Below the pieces are notes generated by a model. It did no database searches, was not told the origin of the DNA, and saw only the letters and a program-made list of their open reading frames with translations. Positions 25,506 through 37,854 of a stretch of 64,000 nucleotides of DNA are shown here, piece by piece. Each line of letters starts with the position of its first letter. The first letter of the stretch is position 1. Position numbers and translations under genes: made by a program. This stretch comes from Aquila chrysaetos chrysaetos (taxonomy: Eukaryota; Chordata; Aves; Accipitriformes; Accipitridae), in contig NC_044018.1 of assembly GCF_900496995.4 (NCBI RefSeq), positions 30,912,503 to 30,976,502 on the forward strand, given 5' to 3'.

Positions 25506-27114
25506 GTGCGCGGGGCCCGCGGGCAGCCGGGCACGACCCCCCGTGGTCGCCCACGCGGCCCCCGGGGGCTGCAGTTCCAGACGAGCTGGGCTGCACCCGG
25601 TGCCAGACGGCGGGAGACCCTGGGCGAGCCCCTGCCTGGCCAGCCCCTGGGCTGGTGGGCACCCTCGAGGAGGTGCAGCCCCCTGAACCTCGGGGTGCTG
25701 CAGCACCGGCGGGGGGCTGGGGTCCTGGCCATCTGCCTCCTCGCAGTGGGATGAGGGTGCCTGGAGCTGTGCGAGCTGGGATTAAATTGTCAGTTAATGC
25801 ACTTGCTGTGCACTGGTGGCCTCCCAGTGCTGCTGATGCAGGAAGGCTCAGCCTGGGAGAAGGAGAGATGGCCCCTCTTTTGCTCCTGCATTGGCCGCTT
25901 GAGACCCTACACGTGAAGTGCTGCAGCACAGTGCTTCTTGAAAGATGGGGGCAGGCCAGGGTGCCTGGGACTTCCAGTAGTTAGACTTGGGAGCTGCAAG
26001 GACTAGCTCAGGGCTGGGGGGCGGGAGGCTGGAAACACTCCCTAGCCTTGCACTGTGCAGCCAAGGGAAAGGGCCAGAAGGGCCAGGTGAGAGCAGGTGC
26101 CCCCTGTCCCCTTCTGTGCTCATTCTGTTAGGTAGTGTGGGACAGTCCCTCATTCCAACACTACCACCCCCCTGGGTAGCCTTCCCAATGAAGGGAGGGG
26201 GACAGACGGAGGGCCCTGTGGAGGGAGGGAACGTTGTAGGTCTTTCCTGAGAAGAAGCTGAAAGAGATTGGCCTTGGTGTGCAGGGTGGTGGTGCAGCCT
26301 TACCTTCCCTAGCATCCTGCAGCATTCACCTCCTCATCCCTTTCTCCCCTCAGAGCCCACGTCTCCCTCTGGCTTGGGGCTGCAGTTCCAGTTCAGCCGT
26401 ACACAAGACCAGGACATTCACATCCTGCAGGCTCAGCTTTGGCTCTACCTTCGAGTTCCCCGAGACCTGGTAGCCAGCCTCACCCTGAGAATCTTCCTTG
26501 CTGGTGGGGAAGGTGATTTGGTAGGGGGCAATCGCACGTTGCTGAGCGAGAGGCGACTGAGTGCTACGGGCAGCGGCTGGCGTGCCTTCACCCTCATGCC
26601 TGCCCTGCAGAATTTCTTTGGGGGAGAGCACAGGACCCTGCGGCTGGAACTGGAAAGCCACGGGGATGGGGGTGATATCATGGCAATAGTCAATGCCAGC
26701 TGGTCCCACCAGCCCTTCTTGGTGGCTGAGGCAAAGGTGCGGGAGCCAGGACACCACGTGGCCAAGCGCAGCCTCCGCTGCAGCCAGAACTCCAACCTCT
26801 GCTGCCGCAAGGACTACTACGTGGATTTCCGTGACATCGGTTGGAACGACTGGATCATTAAGCCTGAGGGCTACCAGATAAACTATTGCGTGGGCCAGTG
26901 CCCTCTACATGTGGCAGGCAGCCCTGGGATGGCCTCTTCTTTCCACACAGCTGTCTTCAACCTTGTCAAAGCTAACAACATCCAGGCATCAGGGCACTCC
27001 TGCTGCGTGCCAACGCGACGCCGGCCACTCTCTGTCCTCTACTTCGATCGCAATAGCAACATTGTCAAGACTGACATCCCTGACATGATTGTTGATGCCT
27101 GTGGCTGTAGCTAG
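25210..27114 (+). CDS. INHBE: Inhibin/activin beta-E chain (two exons)
   Basis: Secreted TGF-beta superfamily precursor. Exon 1 is 25,210-25,501 (donor CCAG|GTGGGT, phase 1). Exon 2 is 26,354-27,114 (acceptor CCCCTCAG), ending in TAG. The product is 350 aa, equal to human INHBE. It has an Ala/Leu-rich signal peptide, a CPSC pair, and a propeptide ending GYEIISFAEP at the junction. The mature domain has nine cysteines and ends IVDACGCS. Position (second activin gene, next to GLI1) and GYQINYCVGQCP fit INHBE. Maturation looks unusual: HHVAKR precedes SLRC, so there is a KR pair without Arg at P4, while RSLR directly before the first cysteine offers an alternative R-x-x-R site. INHBE is a hepatokine in mammals, thought to signal through activin-type receptors. 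Exon 1 is far more GC-rich than exon 2. Confidence 0.9.
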
Positions 27115-28230
27115 GGTTGGGGGAGCCATGCTGGGTACCCCCCCCTTCTCCAGGACTGCTCCTCTGGGGGAGGGGAGGGCTGGAGAGCTCCCTTGAGCTG
27201 GAGTCAGACTGTGGTGCAATAGACCCCTTTGGAAAGGTTGGGGGGGGGGGGGGGAAGCGGGAGGGAGTGGGGTGGAGAGAGAGAGAGAGAGTCTCATCAG
27301 AGAGCAGGGATTGTCTCCAGAGAGCACCTGGGGCAGGGGTCTCTGTGGAAATGTGGGACAGAGCCAAGGCCACATCAGACTGCCTGAGTCTGAGCTGTGG
27401 GCGGTTGGTGTGACTCTGGGCATCCCTGCCCTGACTGGCAGCATCCCTCTGGTCCCAAGCTGATCCTGCATTTCTGGTGGTCTTGTTCCCCTCTGTGTGT
27501 GGGGTGAGGGGGTCCTGCTTTGTTCACATTCAGGGTGTCTGGTGACAGTTTGGGGCTCAGTCTCCTTGAGAGCAGGGTGGGATGCAGGAATGTGTCTGTT
27601 TCCTCCAAGTGGGAAACTGGAGGACAAGAGGCCGTCCTGCTTTTCTCCCCTGCTGCAACAAATCTTCCTGCATCAAATTTGCCTATCGTTGGGGACAAGT
27701 GGAATAAGGCACAAATAACAGGCCTGGAAGATAAGGATGAGGGGTATGACTTTGTCAAGAACCCAAAATTGCAATGATGAGACACAGCCCTCTGCTCCCA
27801 GGAGGGCATGGAGCTGTGAAGGATGGCCTTGCTTGCTGGCCAGGTCCCATCTATTTCTCCTTTCATTTCCCCGGGTTTTGTGCTTTTCTTCCCTGCTTCC
27901 CACCCCACCAGTCAGGTCTCTTCCAGCCCTGTGCCTCCTTACAAGGAGGTCTGACTCAGACTTTGCCTTTAAGACCATACTAAAGGTACAGATTTTTTTG
28001 TACCTCTAGTTTTGCAGCTATTACTACTTTTACGGTAGAGATTTCTGCAGCTGTTGGGACTCCCTGGTGCTCCATCCTGTCTAGTCACCTCTCTGCTGAA
28101 GATCCCACTCTGCCTTTGCCTTCCTGATAGTCGTGTATACAATGCACCCACATGGCCTGTGCTTTTAATTTATTTTAATACTTCGGTGCGGCTTCCCCAA
28201 TAAATGGGTGGAAATGCAACATCCAGGCTC
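27115..28230 (+). other. INHBE: INHBE 3' UTR with poly-A signal
   Basis: About 1.1 kb noncoding. It includes a G run near 27,240-27,253 and a GA repeat near 27,275-27,291, and ends at AATAAA 28,199-28,204. Confidence 0.65.
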
Positions 28231-29938
28231 TGACTGCTTTCTTGTGGCACCACCTGCATGAATGGAGTTGGGAAAATGGTCCTGCTTGGCCAGAAAGTCC
28301 TACACGTGGCCCAGGCCCCTCAGGCTCTGGCTGGGAGGATGATGGGCTCCGGGGCTGGAGCAGCACAGGAGCTGCAAGCCATCAGCAGCTGCGGGCAGCA
28401 CTGCTGTGCTGGGAGGTGAGGGGAGCTGTAGTGCTTCTGGGGCTCCCTGGGTGCCATGGGGTGATGCTCACTGAGACCCTGTGTGAGCAGGGCTATGCAG
28501 GGAGCTTTTCCCTGTGGATGACGGGCCCAGGGACAGGGCAGGGGCTGGGAACTGGGTACTGCCTCGCTGGGGGCTGGAGAGTGGTGGCCCGTAATATGAG
28601 CATCAAAGAAGCTGTTTCCCAGCAGGGCAGGTACTGCTGGGGGGCATAGCCCAACCTGAAGATGCTGTTCTCCACCTGGATCGGTCCTGACTGGAGCTCA
28701 AAATACCACAGTTCTGGAGAATCTGTCCCCAGGGGGGTGACCTCAAAAGATGAGCCAGAGCCCACCCCCACATCCAGTGCCCCCACTGCAAATACCAGAG
28801 ATTGTACCCTACTCATGTCTCACTGACCTCCTCAATCCCCTCTCATGCTCCCCTAAACACCACCCAATGACCCCAGTCTCAACCACACAGCAGCCAGTCA
28901 CAGAGTCTGGCAATGCCCAGGCTGGTGGGTGATGGGGAGTCTCCTGCATATTTTTGGGTGGGATGCTTCCGGAGTGGGAGGCAATGCCCCCTGCTCATCC
29001 CTCTGAGATCCCACACGGCTGGCCTGGGTCCTTGTTGCGCAAGCACCTGCTCAAAGCTCAGCTTGGGGCTGTTTTATCTGGGGGCAAACCCACTTGCTTT
29101 CCCAGCTTGGCCCTGTGCTGCACCCTGCAAATGGACAAAGGGCACCTTTCATCAGCCGGCTGCAGTGGGCATCCCCCCAGGCTGCAGGGGCAGCATGGCC
29201 ATCACCCACACTCCCCCAAATATCTCCACCTGTGGGGAAAAGCCAACTGTACCTGCAGGGTGCCTTAGCCTTCTGGGCGCTCCCACAGCCCCAGCATGTG
29301 CGTTGCTGACACAACGGGGCACCTTGTCAGTGTCCATGCCCCCAGGAGTGTGTGCTGCCATACATATGCTGAGAGTCGCAGGTGTGGATTTCAGGTAAGC
29401 GCATGGGGATGTGCAGTGTCTGTATCATCTCCCTGCTCCCTCCCCATATCGGCACTCTTGCTATAGCCAGTGCAACTGGGGGTGGGGTGGGCAGGGCATC
29501 CCACAAAGACGCCAGATATCACGTTTTCCTTTGCCAGCAACACAGCATCCTCCCTGTCGCAGTGAATGTGTGTTTCCATGTGTGTGGGAGGTTGTCCACA
29601 CGCGTGTGTGTGATGTGCTGACTCACTGACACACTGACACGCTGACCCACCAGCCCAGAGCCGAGATGCTGAGCTGGCTGTGGTGGTAGCGTTAAGTCTT
29701 TAATCTGGGTGATCATCTGGCCCTGCTTTGAGCCACTTTAACTTTCCTAAACAGGAGGCCAAGATTAACTGTGGGACCTCCTGTGGGGTGGGGGACATGG
29801 CAGGGTTGGGGGTCTGGCAGTGGAGAGCTGCTGCGGGGGGAGCTGCCCCAGCGTTGTTTCCACCCAGGGGGCTCAAAGCTGGTGGCAAAATGGACCTGGG
29901 CTTGTCTGGCCATGCAGATGGCGGCCCGTTGGGAAGTG

Positions 29939-29947
29939 ATGGGTGGT
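29939..29947. promoter_or_regulatory. Consensus GLI-binding site
   Basis: TGGGTGGTC, the exact complement of the GLI consensus GACCACCCA. It lies 4-5 kb before the CpG island that may be the GLI1 promoter, and GLI1 is a direct GLI target in vertebrates. A 9-mer is expected by chance about once per 131 kb of double-stranded DNA, so the match alone is weak evidence. Confidence 0.35.
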
Positions 29948-31950
29948 CTTGGGGCAAGTCCCCAGACCCTGTGAGGGAGCCCTGACTGGGCCGTGGCGGT
30001 GTGGGCGGCAGGGCTGGCCCTGCACTGTGCCCGGTGCCTGGGCAGGTCTTTCCTGGCAGCTTAGCCAGGGTCACGCTCAGCTCAGGAGTAAATCTGCTGA
30101 GCCGCTTATGCCTATTACAAAACGGGCATGCAGGCAACCCCTCTTACCTGCACCCACCACCTTGGCCCTGCCTTGGGACTGATGCTGTTGGGCTCGATCC
30201 ACTGCAGCAGCCTGGGGGCACCCCAGGACACAGCTAGCTGTTCTCCCCTTGTGATAGAGCAAGGGGGAACTGTGCAGGCGTTGCCACCTCACCTGTGTGC
30301 TGGAGCCTCCCTGGGGAGCAGAGACACCCCTCCTCACCCTCACTGTGTTGGGGGTGTTGGCAGGGAAAGGAACTGATTTCAGACTAGGAGAGTGGGGAGG
30401 GAAACTGAGGCAGGGAGCAGTCTTTTGCAGGCCATGGCTGGGAGCTGAGGCGTCTCCTGAAATCTATCTCATACTGTAGTCCCCATGTTGTCCCTCTGCT
30501 CTGGGGGTCCCATGCAGTCAGTGGAGAGGCCGTTTCCCGGTGCTGTGGCATGGATCATGCTGGAAAAACTACTCCTGTGGTGCACTGGACACCTGCAGTG
30601 CGTGATGACATGCAGGGGCACTGGGAGGACAGGCTAATGCCGAGGGAGGCAGGGTGCCCACAGCGGTGGTAATCCTGCTAAGAGGCTCTGAGGTCAGGCT
30701 GGATGTGTGGCACAGCTCCCATCACCTTTGAGGCTCCATCGTCCCAGAGAGGAGCACGGAGCTGGCAGGAGCTGGGAGCAGCTGAGCACCGGGGCAGGGT
30801 GAGAATGCACATGCCCCCACAAAAAGCGTGTCTGCAGTCACCCGGGGAGCTGAGCACGCACAAAGTGGGGCTTGTCCTCAGCTCCCTCCTAGCAGGCTCT
30901 CCTCCTGCAGGAGCCCCCAGGAACAGCCCTTTGCCAAGCCCCGCTCCTGGTCCAGACCCACTCCAGCCCTGGTGGTCCTGCTGCCCTGCCTGCTCTGGGC
31001 TGCAAGGCTCTGCAAGGCCACCTTCTCCAGCCCAGAGCTCCTGCATGGGCTGTCCAGGCAGGGGGTTCGTAGCTTCAGACTCACTTTCCCAGCAGTCAGG
31101 GAGCAAGGACTAGGGAAATTGGGGCAGGGGCAGAGCTGCAGGAAGGAGCAGGGTCCCCAGGCCTAAGCAGGTCTTGGGGAGGTCATCCTGCCTTCCCACT
31201 GTGCTCTGCTGGCATTGACACATGCTGTCACGTTCTGGCTAGGGACAGGTGGGCAAAGGCCACTTTCCCTGAAATAGCTGCTTGCACCCAGGGCCAGCCT
31301 GGCTCTTCCCCTACATTTAGTCACTGTGGCACAGGGAGGGAACTGACCTTCATTGTAAAAACAAACAAGAAGGAAAAGCGGCACTGCTGGGTGAGAAATT
31401 AATTTCCTTCTAACCCTCCTCCCCATCCCTGGAGCTCCCAGGCCCTGTTTCCCGCTCTAGCTCAGATACCCACATTCTCTCCTGCCTCCCTCCGTGCAGG
31501 TACCACCGTTGCCCTGCTTTCCCTTCACATGTGACAGGACCTGGCTACCTGCAGACCCTGTGAGCTGGACAAGGCTAGGCTGTTTCAGGGAAAGGGGGCT
31601 GGCTGTACAAACTGTTTGGAGCATAGGACCCATTTGGAGACGGGAGCAGAATGCTCTGCAATCTGCTTCCTGAGCTGCTACAAACCTGGCTATCTGCTTG
31701 CCTTCTCTACAGTGACACAAATGCAACATGGGACTTTTGCCCCCAGGGGAATGTACAGCTGTGGTGGCAGCTGAGGGGCACCAGGTTGTATGCAAATGAC
31801 AATCACTGTTAGGCCCTTGAGATGGTCTTAGGCCCTGCAGTGCATTACGCTCACCTCATCCACCACTGGTAGCCCTGGAACCAGTGATGCAGTGGAGAAA
31901 CATCTGGGTGGTGAGTAGGAGGTTGAACTGCAGGCACTGGTGCCACACTG

Positions 31951-31996
31951 GGACATGGCTGGGAGAACTGCTGGGACAGTTCTCCCAGCCATGTCC
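31951..31996. repeat. Perfect 20-bp inverted repeat (hairpin)
   Basis: Left arm 31,951-31,970 and right arm 31,977-31,996 are exact reverse complements around the 6-base loop CTGGGA. A weaker 7-bp hairpin (31,864-31,870 with 31,880-31,886) lies just upstream. It is not part of a recognised transposon or gene. Confidence 0.9.
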
Positions 31997-32689
31997 ATGG
32001 GGCAAGCAGCCAGGGGAGCTTTTGGGGTGGGAGAAGGCTTTTGGGGCCACAGACGTGGCTGAACAAGTAGGCACCTGGGGCACCCATCAGGGCAGTCCCG
32101 GGAGGATTGCTGGACACCTCAATAGCTTGCGGACTGAGGAGGCAGGAGGATTTCCAGGTGGAAATGAGGAGGATCGTCTCCTTAAGCAGCTGAATGGGAT
32201 CACCTGCAAGGATGGGAGGACTAGTTTCAAGGGAAGGAAGAGGTTATAGGGCATGCCCACTAGGGGCAAGGTCACTTTAGGGATACAGCCTGCACCTAGC
32301 ACCTCTGGATCTTTGGGCAGATACGTGCGGTGCAGCTGCCCTTGGGAGACCTGGGGAGAGAGGCCTGGTCCCGACCTCCATCTAGCTGCCCTGTTACAGT
32401 GGGACCCTGGTGGGCAGGGCAGGGTAGCGTGGGGGTGCCGCAGGCCTGGGAGCACCCCAGCTCTGGCCTCACAAGGTGGGTGGACATGGACGTGTGTCCC
32501 CGGCTGGAGGAAGAGCCCCCAGACCCGCTCTTGCTGAACCCTGCGTGCCCCCAGGCAGGGGCCATAGCAGCCCCCAGGCCTGTAGCCTCCCCGAGGGGCC
32601 AGGCAACCCACACTGCTCCACTCCAGCTTGCTCTCCAGAGGGTAGCACCCGAAATCCTGCTCTCTCCCATCGTTTCAAGGCGGGGTGAT

Positions 32690-33150
32690 GTGACGAGAAT
32701 GATGTCCCCGCCACGCCCAGGCTCGCGGCGCTGGGGAAGGGCCCCACCGGCCCGTGGGGCGAGGTGGGGAACGGCCCCACCGGACCGTAGGAGCGGGCCG
32801 GTGCCCGGCTGGGAGCGGGCCCGAGCGCCCGCGGGTGCCGGTGGGGAGGTGAAGAGGGGGGGAGAGCGGGCGGGCCGCCCACCGCCACCAGGGGGAGCTG
32901 CCCCGCGGTCTGCCGTGCCCGCCCCCGGTCCCGGGGGGCCGGACGTCCAGCCCCGGACCCTCTCCCCCTCTGCGCCCCCCGCCCGGCGCACTGGCAGTAC
33001 AGCCAGGGTGCTCGGTGGCTTGGCCGGGTACCTGGCGGGGCGATGGGGGGCTCTGGACACTCTGGGGGGTGGGCAGGGTGATGCGTGGGCCCCGCGGCCG
33101 AGGCTGCTGCTGGCGCCGGCTCTCTGCTGCCCGGCCGTGCTGCGACCCGT
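32690..33150. promoter_or_regulatory. Orphan CpG island upstream of GLI1
   Basis: CpG-dense, GC-rich block with GC boxes and no recognised exon. It may be a distal promoter or regulatory island of GLI1 or of an unannotated transcript. Confidence 0.5.
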
Positions 33151-33764
33151 GCCGCAGCAGCGCCCCGGGGAGAGGTGGGCACCCACGCGGCGCTTTCCTG
33201 TTCAGAGTCCTTCCCTGCGGTGTCACTGCCACGAGCCTCTGCCAGACCACGGTGGCCCCTTCAGACCGCCGACAATGCGCAGAGTTTCCCGTCAATCGCA
33301 ATCCTCCCCCCCCCCCCGCTCTCGGCAGTTCCTCCCCAAACCACAAGCCAGCTCGGGGTTTCCTTGACAGCATCCTGGGCAGAAAGGCTTGCTGAAGCCA
33401 TGAGCTCCCTTCATCCCTGCCAGGGGTCTCTTGAGGGAGATGGGTTCACTCCTGCTGGGTGGCAGCTCCGGTGCTGGGGAGGGTCGTCTCAGCTCAGTGA
33501 CACCCGGGCCGCTGGCATGGCCTCCGTCCGCATCCCCGGTGGGGTCTAGGCTACACAAGATGCTGAGCCCATGCTGCCCTGCTGGGAGGCGTCAGCCTGA
33601 GACATCCCACGGCTGCCCGCTCCCTCCCCTTTAGATACCCCAGGACATCCGCACAGGGAGCTTTGGCCTCTTCCAGCTGGGGCGAGGGAGGTGCCGGGAC
33701 CTCAGGCCCCCGGCTGCCTCGGTGGGGCCAGGTTGGGCATTAGGAGCGTTGGCTGGCAGTTGTA

Positions 33765-34190
33765 CTTCCTGCGTGTGCGTGTGCTGTGTTTGTGCTCTAC
33801 GTGCAGGTGTGCATGCGTGCCTGTTTGCATGTGCACAAATGCACGCATGCGTACTTCCGCACGTGAGCGTACGCAAATGTGTGCGTGTGTGCGCAGGGGT
33901 ATCTGCGCCCCGTGTACTTGTGCACAGGTGCACACGTGCGTGCCGACCTCTGCATGCGTGCAAATGTTGCACGTGCGTACACGAAGGCAAGCGGGTACCC
34001 GCGCGTGTGCACAGCGCTGCATGTGGGCACGGGCGCACGTGTGCACAGCTGTGAGTGTGCAGGACGGCCCGCGTGCAGGACCTATGCACGCGCACAGACC
34101 ATGCGTGTGGGGTGCGCTCGGGCCCCGCGCGTGTGCAGGGCCGTGGCGGGCGCGCGTGCCCCGCGTGCGCGCGTGTGCAGGATCCAGCCC
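33765..34190. repeat. Degenerate TG/CG/CA array (alternating purine-pyrimidine)
   Basis: About 400 bases dominated by units such as TGTGCGTG, TGCATGCG and GCACACGTGCG. The long alternating purine-pyrimidine stretch is the type of sequence that can adopt Z-form. It directly borders the CpG island on its right. Confidence 0.8.
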
Positions 34191-35010
34191 GGGTTTTCGG
34201 AGTGGCTGGAGCCGGCGGCGCTCCCGGCCGGGGTCTCCGTCCCGAGCGCGCTCGGCGCCGCCGCCGTCGCCGCCGCCCAAGTTGGCGGAGCGGGACCCAC
34301 AGCCCCGCGGCTCCGCCAGTTTTGCCGGGACGCGCCGCCCCCGCGGGGCTCCGGCAACTTTCTCCGGGCGCCCGGGGCGGGCCGGGGAAGTGCGGGGGGG
34401 GGGGGGGCGCCGCGCCGTCCCGCCCCGACCCGACCGCCAGGGTCCCCCTGGATGTGCCGCTTCTCGCCCGGACCGAGCCGCAGCTGCAGCCGGGGCGAGG
34501 GGGAGCGCGGAGCCGCGGGACCTGCCGCCCCGCCCGGGGCCGCTCGGAGCCGTTCGGAGGTAGGAGCCGTCGGGCGAATCGGGGCCGCTGGCAGGGGCTC
34601 GGGGCGCCCGCGGGCCTCCGCTCCCCGGAGGAGCCGGGATGGCGCCGGACCCTCCGCCGGGCCGCGCCGGGGCCGTCCCGCTCCCGCGTCCCGTCGGCGC
34701 CCGGGGGGGGGACCTCGACCGGGGCTCCTAGCGCGGGGCCCGGCGGGGCGCGGGCCGGCAGCGCGGTCGGACCGCGCGGGGCGGCCGGGACCGTCCCGGG
34801 GCTGCCGGGGCGAGTGCGCTCAGGGGGACCGGCAGCGCGAGGCGGGCAGAGCGCTCCGGCCCCGCCGCGCTCCGCGTCACGTACACTCGTGCTCACACCC
34901 ACTCCCACGCCCTCACGCTCCCGCCGCGCTTCGCGCGCCGGGTGGGTGGGCTGCTCCGGCCGCGCCGCTGCTGTGCCCGCCCGCTGAAGCCCCTCGCAGC
35001 CCGAGGAGGG
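34190..35010 (+). promoter_or_regulatory. GLI1: CpG island, candidate GLI1 promoter and exon 1
   Basis: Strong CpG island with a G run near 34,395-34,408. A plus-strand donor-like sequence, TTCGGAG|GTAGGAG at about 34,559, could end a noncoding first exon and would give a first intron of about 11.8 kb to the acceptor at 46,356. The assignment is inferred; the island at 45.9-46.4 kb is the alternative. Confidence 0.4.
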
Positions 35011-35689
35011 GAGGGGAGCGCGGGGCTGGAGCAGGGTGCTCCAGGCTCCCGCGCAGGCGGCCGTGGCTCCGGGCAGCTCCGCTGCTGCGCGGCTGGGACG
35101 TGTTGGACCGGGAGCAGCGGCCGGGTGGAAGTTACTGCCCTGGCCTGAGTGACGCAGCAGCCGCGGGATTGTCCCCGCGTGCACACGAACGGTGGGCAGT
35201 GCGATCCGCGCTGCCGGTGCAAGCTCCTGGCCCATCCTGAGCCCTTTCACCCTGGGCCAATCGTGGTGTACGTGGGGCCCTGCCAGCCGCCTCGTGGGCC
35301 TCTGCACCCAGCTGCTTTGGTGGGGCACAGAGGTGGCTGGCCCAGCCTGCACGCCCTGTAGCTGGAGCAGATGGCTGTATCCCCACCAACAGTACCCACT
35401 GTTCCCAGGGCAGGCCTCTGAAGGGAGGAGGGTTTGGCGCTGGGACAATGGGTCCCCCTGCTCCCCCTGACAGCCTGCCAGGCCACGCAGGCAAGCGTCT
35501 GGCAGGAGGGAGGCGCAGGGAGATTCTGCACACCCCAAGGAGCCTCTCGGAAACCGCGGCGAAATGCCCAGGTACTGGCACACCTCAGCTTCCCAGCCCT
35601 CATCCCTCGGGCCCTGGGGCTGCACTTCTTCCCTCCCTATGCGGGCTGTAGCAGAGGCTGCCACAGAAGTGTCCGATGCCTGGGAAACC

Positions 35690-35805
35690 TAGACTCACAG
35701 AACAGCCCGGATTGGAAGGGACCTTGAAAGGTCACCTGGTCCAACCATTTGTAGGAAGGGGAGCCTAGATGAGTTTATCAAGCCTCTCTGGTTTTGGGGG
35801 GAGGG
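35690..35805 (-). mobile_element. CR1 LINE 3' fragment
   Basis: Minus-strand form of the CR1 3' end: TCACAGAACAGCC..GGATTGGAAGGGACCTTGAAAGG..GGTCCAACC, then a diverged stretch. Only the terminal part remains and the boundary on the right is uncertain. Confidence 0.75.
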
Positions 35806-37854
35806 CAGAGCTGCTTTTTCACATCACTTGTGGAGCACCTTGAGTCCTTGCCTGCGCCAGTTCTGAGTGTCCGTCAGTCCTCCTGCACGCTTGCGCAAGG
35901 ACTGCTGCTGGCTTTAGCACTCAGAGAGCCGGGACTGGGGGCAGGTGGGTTGGGTGAGGGAGCTCAGCCTTGAGTCCCCCTACAGCTGAGACCAGGCTTG
36001 ACCTCTCTGGCAGATGGCTCCAAGTGCCTCCTGTGCCCCACTGGATGCTGACCAGGACCATTGGGTTCAGCTGTTAGCTCTGCATCGCTCCCTGGCTGGC
36101 ATGAGGAGTCTGGGGCCGGTGGACCAGGCTGGCCAGGGCCAGGCATGGCACAGAGGAGCAGGAGGGAACTGGCACTGCCAGTGTGAGAGGCCCCTGGGCA
36201 GGGTATTGTGAGATGTGGTCAGCCGAGCTTGCAGCTGAGCATGAGCTAACTGAGCCTGTGCGGGCACAGGCCACCCTTTTTGGGGTCTGACCAGAACTGC
36301 CTGTGAGGCATCCCCAAACTGCACCAAGCCCTCAGTGAGCCAAGAGTGCAGGAAGGCTAAAGGCAGAGGAAGCTTCTCTTTGGAGAATGTGTCCTCTCTG
36401 TGTCATGGTGCCCTGGGCCAGGCCTTGCGCATGCATGTGAAGTCCAGATGGTCCCTAACCAGAATGGGGGGCACTCAGCACTGCAGTGACAGCCTGAGGG
36501 CTGCACCTCTCCTACAAGGATGGAGAGGCAGGCAGCTGATTCTGAGTAGGGCTGAATGTCTGTGGCATTTGCAACGCTGTGTTTGGGGTCTGGGAAACTG
36601 GTAGATACTCCAACCACAGCTAGGGTCCTGCGCCTAGCCCTGGAAGGGATGCGGGGGCCCAGCAGATGCTGCTGGGTACCCAGATACTGAGTTTGTCCCC
36701 ACTCTGCTCTGTTGGCTATGTGTGGCAAACCTGAGCTGATGGATGCCGTATCCTGAGTGTTGGGCGTTGGGTTTTGGTGCAGGGGCGGGTTGGGGGGAAG
36801 GGACGAGGAAGCAGCTGGATGAAGTTTCTCCTTCAGAAATTCAGACCTAGGAAAACTTCCCAGTGTGGCTAGGTCTGCTGTGTCCAGTTGAGGCAGAAGC
36901 TGCCTTTGTGGGAGGCGGGATGACAAAGGCACTACTGTCGCCTCCATGCTGTTGTGGGTGTTTGAAGCTGGTTGACCGATGCACGTTGTCTCTGCATAGC
37001 GTGAGCTGGGTGGTTCCACACTTTCCCTTGAGCCTTTCCCCAGCACAGTGAAGGTTACTCTTACTCAGCAAGGGTCTTCAAGGGCAAGGGGGTCTTCTGG
37101 AAATTGAGACCCCAGAGCAGATCCACACCAAAACTCCCTGTGCCTGGTAGGACCCCCAAATTCCCCAACTACCATGGATCCCAGCACCTCTGAGGAGACT
37201 GGCATGTACTGACCTGCGCCCACCAGTGCATACCCTCCTGCATCTGCCAGCCCAGCTGCCACTGTGTGCATGCATGAGCTCCCAGTAATGCTTGTGAGTG
37301 GACTTGTGAGGCGCTCCGGGCATCTGCTTGTAGCCAAGTCACTGGTAGCTTGGGGGGCGGGGTCCTCATCTCCCCCATGTTCCAGGGTCTTTTCTATCAG
37401 AAAAACAAATGCAAAATCAGGAGCAGGTTGAGAGCTGAAGATCGCCAGGCCCCTGTGGCTGGTCTGATGGGAGGTGGTGGAACAAACTCAGTACTGCATT
37501 CCCCTCGCAGTGCTGGAGCTGGCTGAGCTGCGACAATCTCCCTGGAGCAGGGAAGTTTCCATCCGGGGGAGTGAGTCAGCGCAGACACCTTGTGACGCGT
37601 GCTGTCATGTCAGGGCAGCCTGAGGAAAGGCGGATGTTGAGCCTGGGCTTGGAGGGGGATTTGCGGCTCACTGTCCAGAATGTGTGAAGGCTGGGTGGGC
37701 GGATGGGCTGGAAGACATGAAGGCCCTTCTTCAGTGCAACCAGGGCGTGCTGTTAGTGATATACCGCAGCTCAGGACTGCAGCTGCGGTGCTAGAGAGGT
37801 TGGCCAGCCCATAGTCCCTGGGGAATACCATTCTCCCCACCGCTCCAACATGCT

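Larger units (their letters stand above)
28231..33764. other. INHBE-GLI1 intergenic region
   Basis: No coding exon recognised. It contains a consensus GLI site at 29,939, a perfect hairpin at 31,951 and an orphan CpG island near 32.7-33.15 kb, each listed separately. Remaining frames are GC-driven and lack family motifs. Confidence 0.6.

Noticed and set aside
33631-35664. 677-codon minus-strand frame
   Set aside because: Crosses a CpG island and the TG/CA array; Cys/His/Thr-rich part is a translation of the repeat, the rest is GC-driven.
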